DNA from: Agelaius tricolor
Lineage: Eukaryota; Chordata; Aves; Passeriformes; Icteridae
Length of the DNA: 64,000 bases
Assembly (NCBI GenBank): GCA_023055355.1
Contig: JALJCS010000001.1
Span: 75,557,381-75,621,380, forward strand
Direction of reading: 5' to 3'
Shown here: one piece after another, positions 1 to 12,600 of the stretch
How positions within the stretch are numbered: position 1 is the first letter of the stretch
Layout: each line of letters begins with the position of its first letter
The notes under the pieces: model-generated
Seen by the model: only the letters and a program-made list of their open reading frames with translations
The model's database searches: none
What the model was told of the DNA's origin: nothing
Made by a program: the position numbers and the translations under genes

Positions 1-2886
1 AATCTATGTTATATTGATTAAACTTGTAATTTTAAAGAAAATGTAATACATTTCAGCATAGCACTTTATAATGGCAAAGATACAAGCTTTTGCTCTGGAA
101 CTCATTGAAAATACAATGGCAACAAATAATCATTATAATTATTATTATTTAATTTGAATAGTCTTTCAAAAATTTAAATAAACCACTGAGAGAATGAGAT
201 TATTAGAGAAGAAGAATTACATAAATTTACTGGAATATCTGTATTTTGCCTCTTACTATGAAACAGTGTAATTCACATGTAAATTCTAAAGCATGATGAA
301 TTTTGGTGATTATTTATTTCTTTAAGTAACTTATGGGGCAGTATTCTACATGATCACTTTGAATCAATATCAATCACAGTTCCATCCAGGAACTGGTAGG
401 AGCCTTTCACCTATTTCCACCCTTCTCTTATGAAAAAAGAATAGAGAACTTTTAATCTATTTCACTCTCACTTACCCCCTTAATGCCTTGGACAGGCTTG
501 CTCTGCCCAAAGGAGATAAGAATTCAGAGAGGACCGAGAGACAATCAGAGGTATGTGGATATATGCAGAGAAACCACAACCATCCCTTTTAGTCCCAACC
601 CAAAATGACCCTTTGCAACTCAAGCATCAATGGAGTGATGAATCAGCACTTTCCTATGACAGTTGCAGTCCTGAAGGAGTATTTCCTTCTCATGTTTCCC
701 TCTGAGCAGTACAGCTGAGGGTTTGCAGAGGTCAGGCTGGAGCCCTGGCCCTTAGTTTTACAATGTGAATCGTAAGAGTGTGTTCCAATCAGAAATAACT
801 CAGCAAAAGACATAACTTAACTTTGTTAATTATATTGACTCTTATATAGACCATGAGTAAATAAATACCCTGTGTACAAGGAAACTTGTTCATGGAATAA
901 AGCTTAGCTCAACTAAATTTTGGTGCTTTTAATACATTCAAAATACATTTTTAATACTTTCACATGGCTGAATAATACTTCCACATTGATTTTTCCCCTT
1001 ATTATTTAATCTACACTACAGTGAACATGCGACAATGGCTCATTGATTTATTGTGAGTATAGCAATAGGTTTATAACTGCATGAATCATGCAGATTGCTC
1101 AATTCACCACATGCCTTAATAAAAGTTTCACTTTAATAAAACAGAGCTAAGGCAAATACGTCCAGAGCCTGGTCTGACATTCCTTATACATTACCCTGCC
1201 TCAGGAAATTATTACTATATATTTTATAGCAGCTACAGTAGGTTGGGGATCAGGATTAGAGCATAGTAACTACTGTGACATTTAGCAGAACTCCTGTGTA
1301 TGCCATTAACCCTCATGGGGTGGACTGGCATGGAAATACTTTGGAACAGTGGTTTTCATCCTTTTTAAATGATTAAGTCAAAAAATTTCTGTAAACCTAT
1401 GATTCCTCATATGCTGAATTTAATCCCCTAGCAATTAATTTGTACCTTTCACAGGTGCTTTTGAAATAGTTTGTGGACCTCACAGAGTCTACTGGTCATA
1501 AATGGACATCACTCTTCCAGGACAGCTACACAGAGATTAATTGACCAGTCTCTTGCAATTGCCAGACTGTGAAAACACAAAATAATCTCAATTGTTACAT
1601 GTACTTCTACCTCATATCTCAAACTATTGCAACAGCTAGATCTTGGCAAGATCTAATGAGGGGGACTAAAGTATTTTCCAGCTGAGGTCGTAGAAAGTAT
1701 GATCCATTTATCCACACCTCTTTCATTGTAGGAAAATTAAACTAATACAAGCCCTATGATAGGCAGATATTTTGACTCTTCATTTTATTCAAAAGTGATC
1801 TTAAGAAATTTCAGACAGAAATACTAAAACTCTTGTAACACCAGAGGTTTCAGAATGTGTAGCTTCATTTGAACAAGCACTGAACTCAAATTTGAGATGA
1901 AGTTATGGTAGACACATTTCTCTTTATAGCAATGAAGAAACATATTCATTTCCTTGGCCCAGCTTCTACCAATTTCTTTCCTAATTAGTGGAGCTGAGAT
2001 ATTAAGCACAAAGCTATTCATAACATAATTTTCTTAACATATGTTGAAGTGGAATTTTAAAAGATTTAGTTGTTAATCTTACTAGTGAACTTGGTAAAGA
2101 GAGAAACACATCAATATGAAATGGAAAGAAAATCTTTAATGTCTATGAGCATGTTACAATGGCTGTGTTTGCATTAAGTTCATTGTACATTATTGTCCTC
2201 TATAAAAATGCCATAGTTCTGATGCGAAGGGTCATAGTTTGGCAATTTATTTTATTTTTATTTGGTTAGTTTGTGGTGTTTTTGTTTTGTTGTTTTTTTG
2301 TTTCTTGTTTTTTTAAGTAAGAAACATACATGCTGCGACTTCAGCAGTAGAATTTTATTCTTTTGCATTTTTTGCAATAAGGTTTTTTTGCCTGGGTTTC
2401 TGCATTTTGAACACTTGCATAAAGGTGATGTATTTACAAACAAAATAAAATAAATCCACAGACTTTTAGGGAAACCCTCAATAGAAAAAAAAGTAATTGG
2501 GAATAATCACTGAATTTAATAAAAAACAGCTCTGGCATTACTGTCTTCCAGTACAATAAAATACTTTTTCTATTGCTAGGTTGTCAGTACTACGAAGTGG
2601 TTTTTAATGCATAAACCTCAGGCATGCAGATAAACCCAAGTATACTGGAGCCAAGGCTTGAAATTAGTGTTTGAAACATGTCTTTAAAACCATCTTTTTT
2701 GTCAGGGGAATTCTCTGTCATTTGGAATTATGGACTTTCAGGCCCCCCTGACTATGAAAAGAGCAAGTGTGAGGATTCCACCATGATTACTTTGCAGCTC
2801 AGTATCTGAATATCTCCAGCAATAACTCCAGCTCAGATCACAATGATGTTGAATTTAGGCACACTACTTCAGAAACCAAGTGCAAA

Positions 2887-3093
2887 ATGGCTGAAGATCC
2901 AGATGGTTCCAGTTCATTGCAGCCTGCTTTGCTTATTCATTTCGATTATCTCACTCTTTCTGCCTTTCTTCCCTTGGCTATTAACTGGATTCTTTGTAAA
3001 TGTTTAGGAATTAATTCTTCTGCAACTGCACTTAAATCTAACCATGAAGGGAATATATGTATGTACATGAACCTAAATGAAAAAAAATATTGA
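2887..3093 (+). CDS. Short ATG open frame, 68 codons, probably not a gene
   Basis: This frame begins with a true ATG in a favourable vertebrate context (A at -3, G at +4). It runs 68 codons to TGA. The product would start MAEDPDGSSSLQP and carry one hydrophobic stretch around residues 15-38 (LLIHFDYLTLSAFLPLAINW), so a single membrane-associated segment is conceivable. I recognise no domain or family. An open frame of this size is expected by chance in AT-rich DNA. It is listed only because of the start context and the hydrophobic segment. Confidence 0.1.
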   Translation: MAEDPDGSSSLQPALLIHFDYLTLSAFLPLAINWILCKCLGINSSATALKSNHEGNICMYMNLNEKKY

Positions 3094-4330
3094 CAGAGAA
3101 CCACTTTACATTGTATTTCAATAATACTGATGCTATTTTGTAATGTTGTATGTACTCTGGAAACTGTAATACCAGAAAACAGAAAACTTCTGTACCAAGA
3201 TAATGCTTTGAGGCAGAATTGAAGAGTATGATGTAATATGCTTGGAGACTCCTGTTTGGAGCTCATTAGGTTTCTTTTTCTCTAACAATAGAGATGGGCT
3301 ATGGCAGGGTTGCTCAAGTGGTTTGTTTAGTGCAGTTGTATGGACACATTCCCAATAGTGCATGTCAGTGTCAGACTTGGGAAGCCAAGCAGTGTTGTTA
3401 TTATCACATCACTCTTGGAAGTTGCACGAAGATGGTTTTCCTTCTAATGACACTATGGAAAAGAGACAAATCTTTACTGAGTCCAACACTTTCTAAAATA
3501 AGCAGGAATTAATTTTTATCTGTAGATTCTGATGGCAAAACCCTCTGTATGTAAATTACATATTCCCCTGGGGTTCTCTTTCAAAACATTCTTTATATGC
3601 TAATACATGGTAAACAACATATACAATATTAAAACACTGTTTGAGCACACATGGCAGAAAGGATGGTTGGGTATTGTCTATTGTCAGGGGGTTCAAAGGT
3701 GAGCAATAATGTTTCTTTTCTTGTGCCCTTTGTCATTAATATTGTTTTTGTTACTGCTTGTTTCATCAAACTGCCGTTTCCAGAAAAATGTTCTTATCAA
3801 ACCTTTAATATCTGTGCCTTCAATTCTCATCTCCAGCCACCACAGGGGGAGGTGAAAGAGAGTAGGACAGGGGAAAGGAACAAGTGTCAGTGTGGTTTGG
3901 AGAGTCTCAGAGGGAGCACTAAACTGGGGAGTTCCATTCCTAAACCATGACACCTACAATCCAAGAAAGCATACATTGTTATTATTTTAAGAATGGCTCA
4001 TCAAATATTTTTTGAATGATCTGCAATCTGTAAAAATAAAATCAGTGGACCTTCAAAGACCACTACTAGTCAACAGATCACCATCAACCTTTATCTGTGT
4101 CTTGCAAAATGTTTTAAAATGAATGCCTGGAAGACGACAGCATATCTGGGAGGTCATTATGGAATTCCTTCCTTTGGTGGCTCAGTAGAGTTGGCTGTCC
4201 TGACTGCAACCATAATTTTCAGATGTGCTTCTCCTAAAGCCAAACTTTCTAGTCTTAGCAAGATGTGCATGAGTCCTTGCAGGTTCAGTTAAGTAACTTA
4301 CAAGGCATCAGTGAAGTTCCGTTCATGCAT

Positions 4331-4357
4331 ATTTGTATGCATATTGTGCATACAAAT
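4331..4357. repeat. Perfect 11-bp inverted repeat, 5-nt loop
   Basis: Left arm ATTTGTATGCA (4331-4341), loop TATTG, right arm TGCATACAAAT (4347-4357). All 11 positions pair. It is AT-rich and short, too small for a typical microRNA precursor, and no terminator role applies in a vertebrate genome. Probably a chance or cruciform-type palindrome just upstream of the LTR. Confidence 0.7.
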
Positions 4358-4621
4358 TACTCAACAATGCTGAAGAGAGTATTTTTAAATCCTGCCATTT
4401 TTTTAGAGGCAGGTAGCTAAATGTTCCACCAAGGAGGCTGGTGAGCTCAGTGGATATTTCTAAGGCACTGCCAGCACCCATGCTGTAGCTTTGATGGGAT
4501 AGTCTAGAAGTTGCCAAAACCATGGAAAATAGAGCATCAGGTACTTCTCAGAAAAAGTGATTTATACCCAAATATTATACTGCTGAGAAGCTTAATTTAT
4601 TCTGTTGAGCTATAGGTAAAA

Positions 4622-5120
4622 TGGGATCAAAGGCAGGTTCCACCCCTTCTGTGGGAGCCATGCCACTATGCAGAAGACATAATGAGAACCATAGGGAAAG
4701 AAAGAGAAAATGTGTCTACTTCACTGGGAACACCAGGAATAATCTGCCTTTCAGTCCCTCCTTCCAACTGACAATTGTAGAAAGGGCTAACAGCAAGCCT
4801 TTTAGCTAAAGGAGCGAGAAGAAGCTGAGAAGTAAGAAGAAGCTAATAAAGAGCTCTCTCCAAAGCTGTAACCAAAGAGACCAAGAGAAGAAAGATAAGA
4901 GAACCTGGCAGCTAGACGAAGCATTTTTAGAAAGTTAGTTGAAGTCACTATAACTTCTCACCAATAGTATTATGTTGACTTATTGTAGCCAATAGTAAAA
5001 GTAGAAGAAGCATAAACAATTAGAAAGTGTATAAAAGTCAACCATGTTCAATAATAAAGTGTTGCCAACTGAGACTGCTTGTAGTGTCTGCTTTGTGTCA
5101 TTACCGCCTCGACAGCGACA
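4622..5120 (+). mobile_element. Solo LTR of an endogenous retrovirus (boundaries approximate)
   Basis: The right half has the order expected of a retroviral U3-R-U5: two CCAAT boxes (4961-4965, 4989-4993), a TATAAAA box (5030-5036), an AATAAA polyadenylation signal about 20 bp further on (5053-5058), then a short region ending in CA at 5120. That end is unusually CpG-rich for this window (ACCGCCTCGACAGCGACA). A start at TGGGATC (4622) gives the usual TG...CA ends and an imperfect 5-bp flanking duplication (TAAAA/TAAAT). Length would be about 499 bp. No internal gag/pol/env sequence and no second LTR are seen nearby, so it is best read as a solo LTR left by recombination. A later start near 4776 is possible. 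Family not assigned. Confidence 0.6.
5030..5036 (+). promoter_or_regulatory. TATA box of the LTR promoter
   Basis: TATAAAA lies 37 and 65 bp downstream of two CCAAT boxes and about 20 bp upstream of AATAAA. This compact arrangement is typical of an LTR core promoter and poly(A) region rather than of a cellular gene. Whether it still drives transcription is unknown. Confidence 0.5.
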
Positions 5121-8100
5121 TAAATATATATAAATAATTACATTTAATTATACATTGTTACATACATTGTTCAATGTCTCTTGGATTGCAAAAATATCTA
5201 GGAAAAAGGAGAAAAATTAATTTTATCCCTCAGGCATGCCTGTATCTTAGCCACTAAACCTCTGAATTGTGTTCTCTTGTGTCTTTTACAGGGTCATGGA
5301 GGTAGCATTTGTTTCTGCTCTGTGATTGTATTTGAGCGGGTGAGATGGCACCTGCCATCACTGGGCTCAGCCAGGACCTTGTGGAGACCAGGTGCATTCT
5401 GCAGCCCAAGGAGCTTGGAAGGATGTTGCATCTCAGAGATGGAGGTTATACAGCTGCAACCTATAATTTTAACAGTTTTTAGAAAAAAAATGGCAGCGTT
5501 ATGTTTTATGTGGAGTTACGGTCAATCACTATGCAGATAGAAGATGCTCTGAGTATAGTCTGAAGGTCTGTGGTCAAGGGAGAAGTGCACCTGCCTGCCA
5601 CAGGTAGACAGGAGAGATACACCAACCCAGGCACATGGCCATATGCAGAAACAGAGAATAGAACATCTGCAGACCACTTGAGGAAACAATAAGTTTAGAT
5701 ACTTGCTGAAGAGGCAATTCAGTAGGTGGGGTTTGGGTCAAAATATTGTGCCTAAATTCTAAAAATTCTGCTTTGGTTTTGATGAAGACACTTGCATCTT
5801 TAATTGTATGTACTGGATGTCAGTTTTATATACTGAACTTACTGGCTCAAATTTACCCAAAGGGCCAAAAAGAAAAGTCAACAAGAATTGAACATGCTTC
5901 TTCCAAAGTCCTGGAGCCATTAGGAACCTTTACCCTTCCTCTGACTGCAAATGAAAAAGTTACAGTGTTACAAAAGAATCTTGAGTTGAACCATGCATTA
6001 AAGAGACTGTGGTTTCCCCCCGTTTTTTCTGCTAAACATCTCTGCCAGTGCTCTGCCAGTAACTCTCTTTCTGATAAAATATCTGTGTTACTGATGGAGC
6101 AGGGTTGAATTTTTATGCTTTGCAACATTTGCTTCTCAGGCAGATAATATATTTCCATGGAAATACAGACCATTTCTCACTGCACATTTCAAAGAAAGAG
6201 CATGGCAATATGCCATGTTATGGCTGTTAGCATCACTATATCATCCTTTCAGAGTGGTCTGCTCTGCTACCACTTTCCAAGGAATCTCTTTCGGGGCATG
6301 ACACTGTGAAACTAGAGAAATTATGTTTGGCAATAACATGGGTTGATGGCAAGATATGTCAAACAGCTGAAATTATAGGCTCCCTTTTCAGAAGCTGTCC
6401 TCTGCCCCATCACCACTGCTGATGGTTAGATTTGTTGGTCCCACCTCCCAGTTTGCACAAAGGGGACAGAAGTAGAGCAGTGAGTCAGAAGCACAGCGCA
6501 CACTGTGTGAGGTGTGTAAAACATCCCTCAGCGGGAGCTTGGCAGAACAGATAGTCATGTAAGATGAAGTGAAATAAGTGTTCCTTTGTGAATAGAGGCC
6601 CTCTGCCCAGCCTTTGCATCACACTGCTTAACCTGGCCTACAGCCTACATAAAGATACATAGATTATAAAGAAAACACTCCTTTCAGAATGCAATGTGAA
6701 AACTTGTAAAACATTGCTTTTGTCCACACAACATGTATTCATTCTGGAATGTCAAATAAACACAGGGGCTTGCTGAATATCCTTCCTCTCATCGACATTT
6801 TGGGGTCCAAACATAAAACTGATGCATTGCTAAGAGGGGTAAGAAATTAAAATCTGTAAAAAGTAAAGCATCTCAGAGACTGTAAATACTTTCCTGCATG
6901 AAAGTCCAGGAATCAAAGTGTGACCTCCTCAGCATGGGTAGAGAATTGGGGGAACATGAAGCCTTGATCTCACTCTGAGCATTGTCCAAGGAGATTTAAC
7001 TCAACAAGATGGATCAACTGTTATCTGAGCTCTAAAGGGTAAAGTACAATTAGCCCCTTTGCTGCCAAGTGAGACAATTTTAGTATACTAGAAGTAACAT
7101 AAAAATCTGGTCAGGAAGGAAGGCTATTTTCACAAAGTGCATAAGGGTTGGGATTTTTATCATGTTTTTCCTATGACTATTTTGTCCAATGATATTCTGA
7201 AAAGTGTCACTCATTCCTTGTCTTCTCTTACATGCTTTTTCTGTAACTCTTTGCTTTCCGTGCCTTCTAGTTTGTAAACAATATGAAAACAAGAAAAAGT
7301 GCTTTTCCCATTTTGATACTGACTTCCATTCAACAAAAGTTCTTAAATAGGAAACAAGAGAGAAAAATAACTTAATGACACTGATTTTTAAGGAAAAGTG
7401 GAAATTCTGCAGACTTTTGCATTGCCTTCAAAAATGTATTTTCAGAATTCAGAAAATGAAAATTATATTTCCAACTATGCCTTATTTTCTGCTAAATACC
7501 CTCTTGAACTGACAATAGTCTATGTAGTAAGCATTATTACTATTTTTTTCTGAAAGATTGCTCTGACTTTTTCTTTTATGTGTTTCTAGGATAACATTCT
7601 AAACTGTTATTAATTAAAAGCAAAATCTCATAAGATTTTAATAATAAACAATATTATATAATTCTCAATAAATTCTTTTTCTGATTTTCATTATTTTTTT
7701 AAGCTTTTTAGCTTTTAGATTTTTTTTGCAATCAACTAAATGAAGGTTAAATAATACTACCAAAGGGGCAAAAAAAACTACTGTGGGGATGATAATTTAA
7801 ATGCTGAAACTAAATTATGCTACTATTCATGATGAAATATTTGCTTGCTTTCAGATAACCTTGGCTTGTGTTAACTATCTTAATAACTTCACTTGCAGAT
7901 TTTGCTGAAGAAGTAAGTCAGTGTGAAGGAATGTGTCCCAAATGTCATGTTTCTGTTTTTTGCTTTTGCATTCCTCTAGATATTTGCTGTGTGCACAATC
8001 TATCTTTGGGAAGCTCAGTGTAAAGCCTGGGATATGTCATCAGGAAGGGAAAAAATGAACTGAGCAGCATTTGTCAAATATCTGCGATGATTACATTATC

Positions 8101-9590
8101 ATATGTTTCTTATAGGATGTTCTGCTAAGGAAGGCCTCTTCCTTCTCTTCCATCCCTCTACCCTCACCCCATCAAAAAAAATATTCTAGCTTCCGTTGAT
8201 CCACAAAATGCTTAATGTCATTTTAATGCACAGCACAGAGCTGGCACCCTCAGGCTGTGAAAATGATGTTCTGGTATGTGATGTGGGGAAGGGAAAAAGT
8301 GAAAGATACTGCCTGGATTTGGCAAGGATATCAGGAAAGGGAATGGGAGTTGGAAAAGCTGTTAGGAAATGTAGATTGGTAAGTGTGTCAAACAAAGACT
8401 GAATGGGAAGGACACAAGGGAGAAACTGAAAGTTTTGTGGAGAATATATGAGGTGACTGGCTGAGTTTGAAAGCATCCCTATCAACCATTTCAAGTCTGC
8501 TCCTCCTATTTCAGCTTCTCGTTTACTCGTCATTCATTACTCTGGTGGCTTGCCTCTCCAGTGACTTTTTCCTGAGCAAATGACATTCCATGGTCTAAGT
8601 CAACCAGGTGTCCAGGTGCTTCCTCTCTCCTACCTTTGAAAAACATCCCCTGAAAGCCAAGGAGCAGATAAGATACTTCATCATTTTCCTGAAGGCCAGG
8701 TTAGAGTTTTCTTTTGCATTCAGTCCTGTGGCACCCATCCATCCTTGGGAGGCTAACACTGACTGTTTTCTCTTGCTGCTAGTGCCTCTTTCAGACACTG
8801 GGATTCTGTAAACTGTTTTTATGGTGTTCAGTTTATTTCTTTTCCCTGACTTTTGGAAAAACCTTCCATTTTCTTCTACCACATCCCTCTCCCTTCTGAC
8901 TCCTCTGGCTGTTTGTGGGATCTAATCACTCTCTATAATAATTTCCTCCTCCCTCTCACCCCCTGCTCTGCACTTGACAACATTGCTTCCCCTTGCCCCC
9001 TCACTGGGTAATATTTACTGTGACTTAAGTGCTATCTCTCTTTTCCCACCTGACTTGGCATCCTATTCTGATTCCAGAAATAAGCGTGATTATGAAACAT
9101 CTTGGACAGGTACTTGGCTGGCACAGGTGTCCAAACATTCTGTTCTCTCCTGAGTGGCGTATCAATTGCATAGATCTTGTAGAAGGGAAGAGGAGGCCAA
9201 AGCTGTCCCTATGCTTCTACTTACTTTTTTTTGGTCTGCAGGCAATGATTTTCAGATTGCAAATCCTCTGAGATGTATGCTGTGTTTCATAAGTCAGCTC
9301 TTACTATTTGTGGTTATGAAAGGGCTGAAGATGTCTGATAGCAAAGGTGACTATGAAACTAGAGCTCCAAAATGTCATGAGAAATTTGATACAACTATTT
9401 ATTTACATATTACCAAAAAAAAGTCTCTTAAGAGGCCCTATAAAAATGGTAGGTATAACAGTAAAGAGTTTACTTTGTAGCACACTCCTTTATGAAAGAC
9501 TATAATTGAAAACACAGCAGTTTTAAGACCAGAAAATAGAGAAAAATGTATAGAAGGAAAAAAAAAAAGGACAACCCCAACTTCAAATCT
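5121..9590. other. Unannotated intergenic or intronic DNA
   Basis: No recognisable gene or repeat apart from short AT-rich tracts. At 5291-5338 a pyrimidine-rich acceptor (ending TTTTACAG) and a CGG/GTGAGA donor flank 48 bp that is open in one frame, but this is weak. Open frames of 95-120 codons at 5746-6108, 8186-8533 and 8595-8882 resemble no family I know. An 11-bp direct repeat (CTCTGCCAGTG-like, two copies) lies near 6044-6062. Confidence 0.55.
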
Positions 9591-9593
9591 GTA

Positions 9594-9633
9594 TGACTCA
9601 TTTCTGTTTGAGTCATTTGAGTCATTTGAGTCA
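9594..9633. promoter_or_regulatory. Cluster of four AP-1 (TRE) motifs
   Basis: TGACTCA (9594-9600) is followed by three TGAGTCA motifs at 9609-9615, 9618-9624 and 9627-9633. The last three form a 9-bp tandem repeat (TGAGTCATT). TGAGTCA and its complement TGACTCA are the established Jun/Fos (AP-1) consensus. Four perfect sites in 40 bp is much denser than chance. The 9-bp phasing could arise by simple tandem duplication, so function is inferred, not shown. Confidence 0.4.
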
Positions 9634-9636
9634 TAA

Positions 9637-12600
9637 ATTCGGCCACCAGTCTTTTCCTTTATTTTGGCTTATTATCAATGGCTAGACCACAATCCCATTT
9701 CCAACAGAGGATGATACCAAACATGCTTTAAATACAGGTTGCTTTCCTTTTTTATTAGAAGAGCACAAACTAGTAGATTGACTAATGCTGTCTATAGAAA
9801 GAATTATTTTGCAGGATCTCACCCTAGGCTAAAAGATGTTGAAAGTAGACCTAATTTGTTAAGAACACCTATTTACTACTAGAAAACACTATTATTTTTA
9901 CTTTTAGCCATATTTGATGTTGAGGACTAAAGGATGAGGTTCCAATTTTTTACATAGTTCCCATACAGAGAGATTATTTTGTCCCCATGTCTATTCTCCT
10001 TTCTCTGCTTTCTAAGCTGGAAAACACCCCTGGGATGCCCAAGGAAAGGAAAGAGCCAGCAAATCTTGTCTGAAAAGGTCAGTTGCATGTGCTCAGTCAG
10101 ATAGAGAGATAGATTTCTGGCGTAAAAGTTTGCTTTGTGCTTCATCTTGTGTAATCACAAAGGCATGAGATGAGACCTACTTTGTTTCTCACAGATAATT
10201 TATCCTACAGTGGTTAAGCACCATGGGATGAATCCTAAAACCTCTTCCCTAGATTTTATATACACTATGGTTCAGAGGGAGCTTCCAGGAATGTGGAACA
10301 TCTTTGAGTGTCTTTGCTGGGGAATTGTTTCAGCTGCACCTCCTCTTCAGACAGAAGAGCATGAATGCTTCACACTCCTGAGGGTAAATGATTACTACTT
10401 GGAGGAAAAATCTCAGTTTGAGAACCAGAATTATCTCAGAGATGTACTCAAACTGAAGGATGTTGGTGCAATATGTGTGGATGTGAAATCTTTAGTACTG
10501 GGTTTTATCTGGTAGAAGTATTGATTATTTGTAGTGGGAAAACTGCCAAAAGAGAAGAAAAACCACTATGCCAGTTTTCCCTTGGGAAATTCCCTTTTAG
10601 CTCCAACTCCAAGAATCTTATGCTGTTATCAAAAAATTCCATCTTACTGTGTTCTGGTAAAGGATAGCACAGATAATTTTTACTTGTTTCTTCACTGGAG
10701 GAATCTATAAGGTTTTAGAGAAACAACATCACCTTTGTACTGAAAATGGAGGCAGGTCTATGCACAAAAATGTGATTCTAGTTGTGGGTCTGAAACAATA
10801 TAAAGGTGAACAAAATCTCAGGTGATCCATATAAGGCTGCAGCCTTGCATCTGGTTTGTCTGCTCTTCTCCTTTGATATTATCACTGGTTTGGTTTTTGT
10901 TTTTCATCTCCTTGTGTCCATCTCTCCATTATTCCACCTCTCACCTCTCTGTGTGAGCTGTGGGAGATGACCATGCAATGTGCAGAGCAGAGAAGGCTCC
11001 CTGGTGCCAGCCTTTGAGCTGTAAGTTCTTTGAAGGGCATAAGCAGGTCCTTCACCTGGCAATCAACAGGGTGAACACTTCTGTTTGGAATCCTAATACA
11101 AGCCAAGTAATAAACCAGAGCTTTACCAGTAGGTGTGGGCAGACAGAGAGCCTTCTCAAAAACCTGCACCACCCAAGGAAGGACATGGCTCTGCTCATGG
11201 AGGCCTTGCATGGCCACAGGGACAGATCCATTTTGCAACAGATCCATTTTGCCAGCCAGTATCTTCCCTATCAGAATGTACTCTGGGAAGCAATACTGAT
11301 TTAAATGTTCAGACAGATATCATGAGAAAGAAACTATTGATGGTGTCATTAATCCTACGGGTTATTTCCAGACCAAGGCTCCAGGATTGTTCTATTTACA
11401 CCCTTGTGATTTTTCTATCTGCCCAAGAGTGAATGACATGGGAAAGCAGAACTTGTGTGGACATTTTGAAATCTTTTATGCAGTGACAAGTACTGGTAAA
11501 ACTTCACCTATAATTTCAGCCATATCTTGATCAGTGTGTTCACCCACATTCAGCTGCCATGTAAAATAAAATCCTAAAACAGACATTGAGAATAACTGGA
11601 CAGCAGATGTTATGTCTAGAGACTACAAAACTCTGCTGTTAGTCATTTACAGCTTGCACTGTTGGGAAAATGACCCAATACTGATCAAAATCAACAAAAG
11701 AACTTGACCTAAATGAGCTACGTATCCAAAGAAACTTGTTGAATCAAAACGAAGTTGTGAAGAATGAGCTACTATGACAAATCAAGCTCTTTTGCTGAAA
11801 TATATCAGAGAGTAATGTGCAACAAGATTGCTTCTTCTTTGGTTCCTCTGAGTGGAACAGTAAAATCTTAGACATAATCAGCTTCAGGCCCTAAGTGGGG
11901 AAAGGATTTGTTTCAGCTGTCTACCAAATTTCTAATACTTTCTGATACATAAGGCATCTGAGACATCTTCTTGCAAACAGTGAATATGGCACATGGCTAC
12001 TGCAGATCCCTTCTGGAATTGTTGGAGGTTAAATGAGATGATTTAGGTGGCAGATGTAGCCCAGAGGTGCTAGTTGCCTGTATATGAACAAATCAATTAA
12101 GGCCTGTTTAGCACAACCTGACAGCCCTAAGAATGACTCACCTTATAACAAAACAGATCCTACAGCTGATCTGTAATTTTCTGTCAGTAGTCATCACTTT
12201 TGCTTTGTTACAATCCTGTGGATGTTAAGGTGGACCCTGCCTAGAGTGCCTAACTGTTCAACTCGTCATGCACAATTAAAGTTTCTTTTAAAACAGAGTC
12301 CCACCTCACAAATCCTGAAACTCCAAAAGAACATAACACTCATCCTGTATCAGACTGAGACAGAAGATAGACAGTCACATGAGAAGCTCTTTAAAATCTG
12401 TATAACAACTGGAAAAGACAGGATTAGAGCATCCCTACTAGTGTTATTCAGTTTCAAAGACATAAAAAGGCTAAAATAAAAAAATTGGGAGCGTGGATTG
12501 CAGTTTCTTGTGTTCCTATCCCAAAGGCCACTCCGGCCTTTCAGGAGCTGAAATCATTCAATTCCACTTCCAGAGAGCAGTAGAAAAGGCAAGCTGTTAG

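Larger units (their letters stand above)
1..4621. other. Unannotated AT-rich non-coding DNA
   Basis: No gene is recognisable. The stretch is AT-rich with scattered short open frames. A T/G-rich low-complexity tract lies at about 2255-2315. One short ATG frame at 2887-3093 has a good start context (A at -3, G at +4) but no known domain. A perfect 11-bp inverted repeat with a 5-nt loop sits at 4331-4357. A minus-strand splice-like pair (acceptor after a pyrimidine tract near 505, GTAAGT donor near 478) would enclose about 26 nt and is probably chance. Confidence 0.6.

Noticed and set aside
479..504. Minus-strand 26-nt segment between good splice-like sites
   Set aside because: Length is not divisible by three and chance pairs of this quality are expected in this much DNA.
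1345..1510. Possible hAT/Charlie-type transposon (CAGTGGTTTTCATCCTTTTT)
   Set aside because: One end resembles a hAT terminus, but the other end does not mirror it and no 8-bp duplication is visible.
11010..11060. Possible L2 LINE 3' end (CTGTAAGTTCTTTGAAGGGC)
   Set aside because: The match covers about 20 bases only and no further L2 sequence follows.
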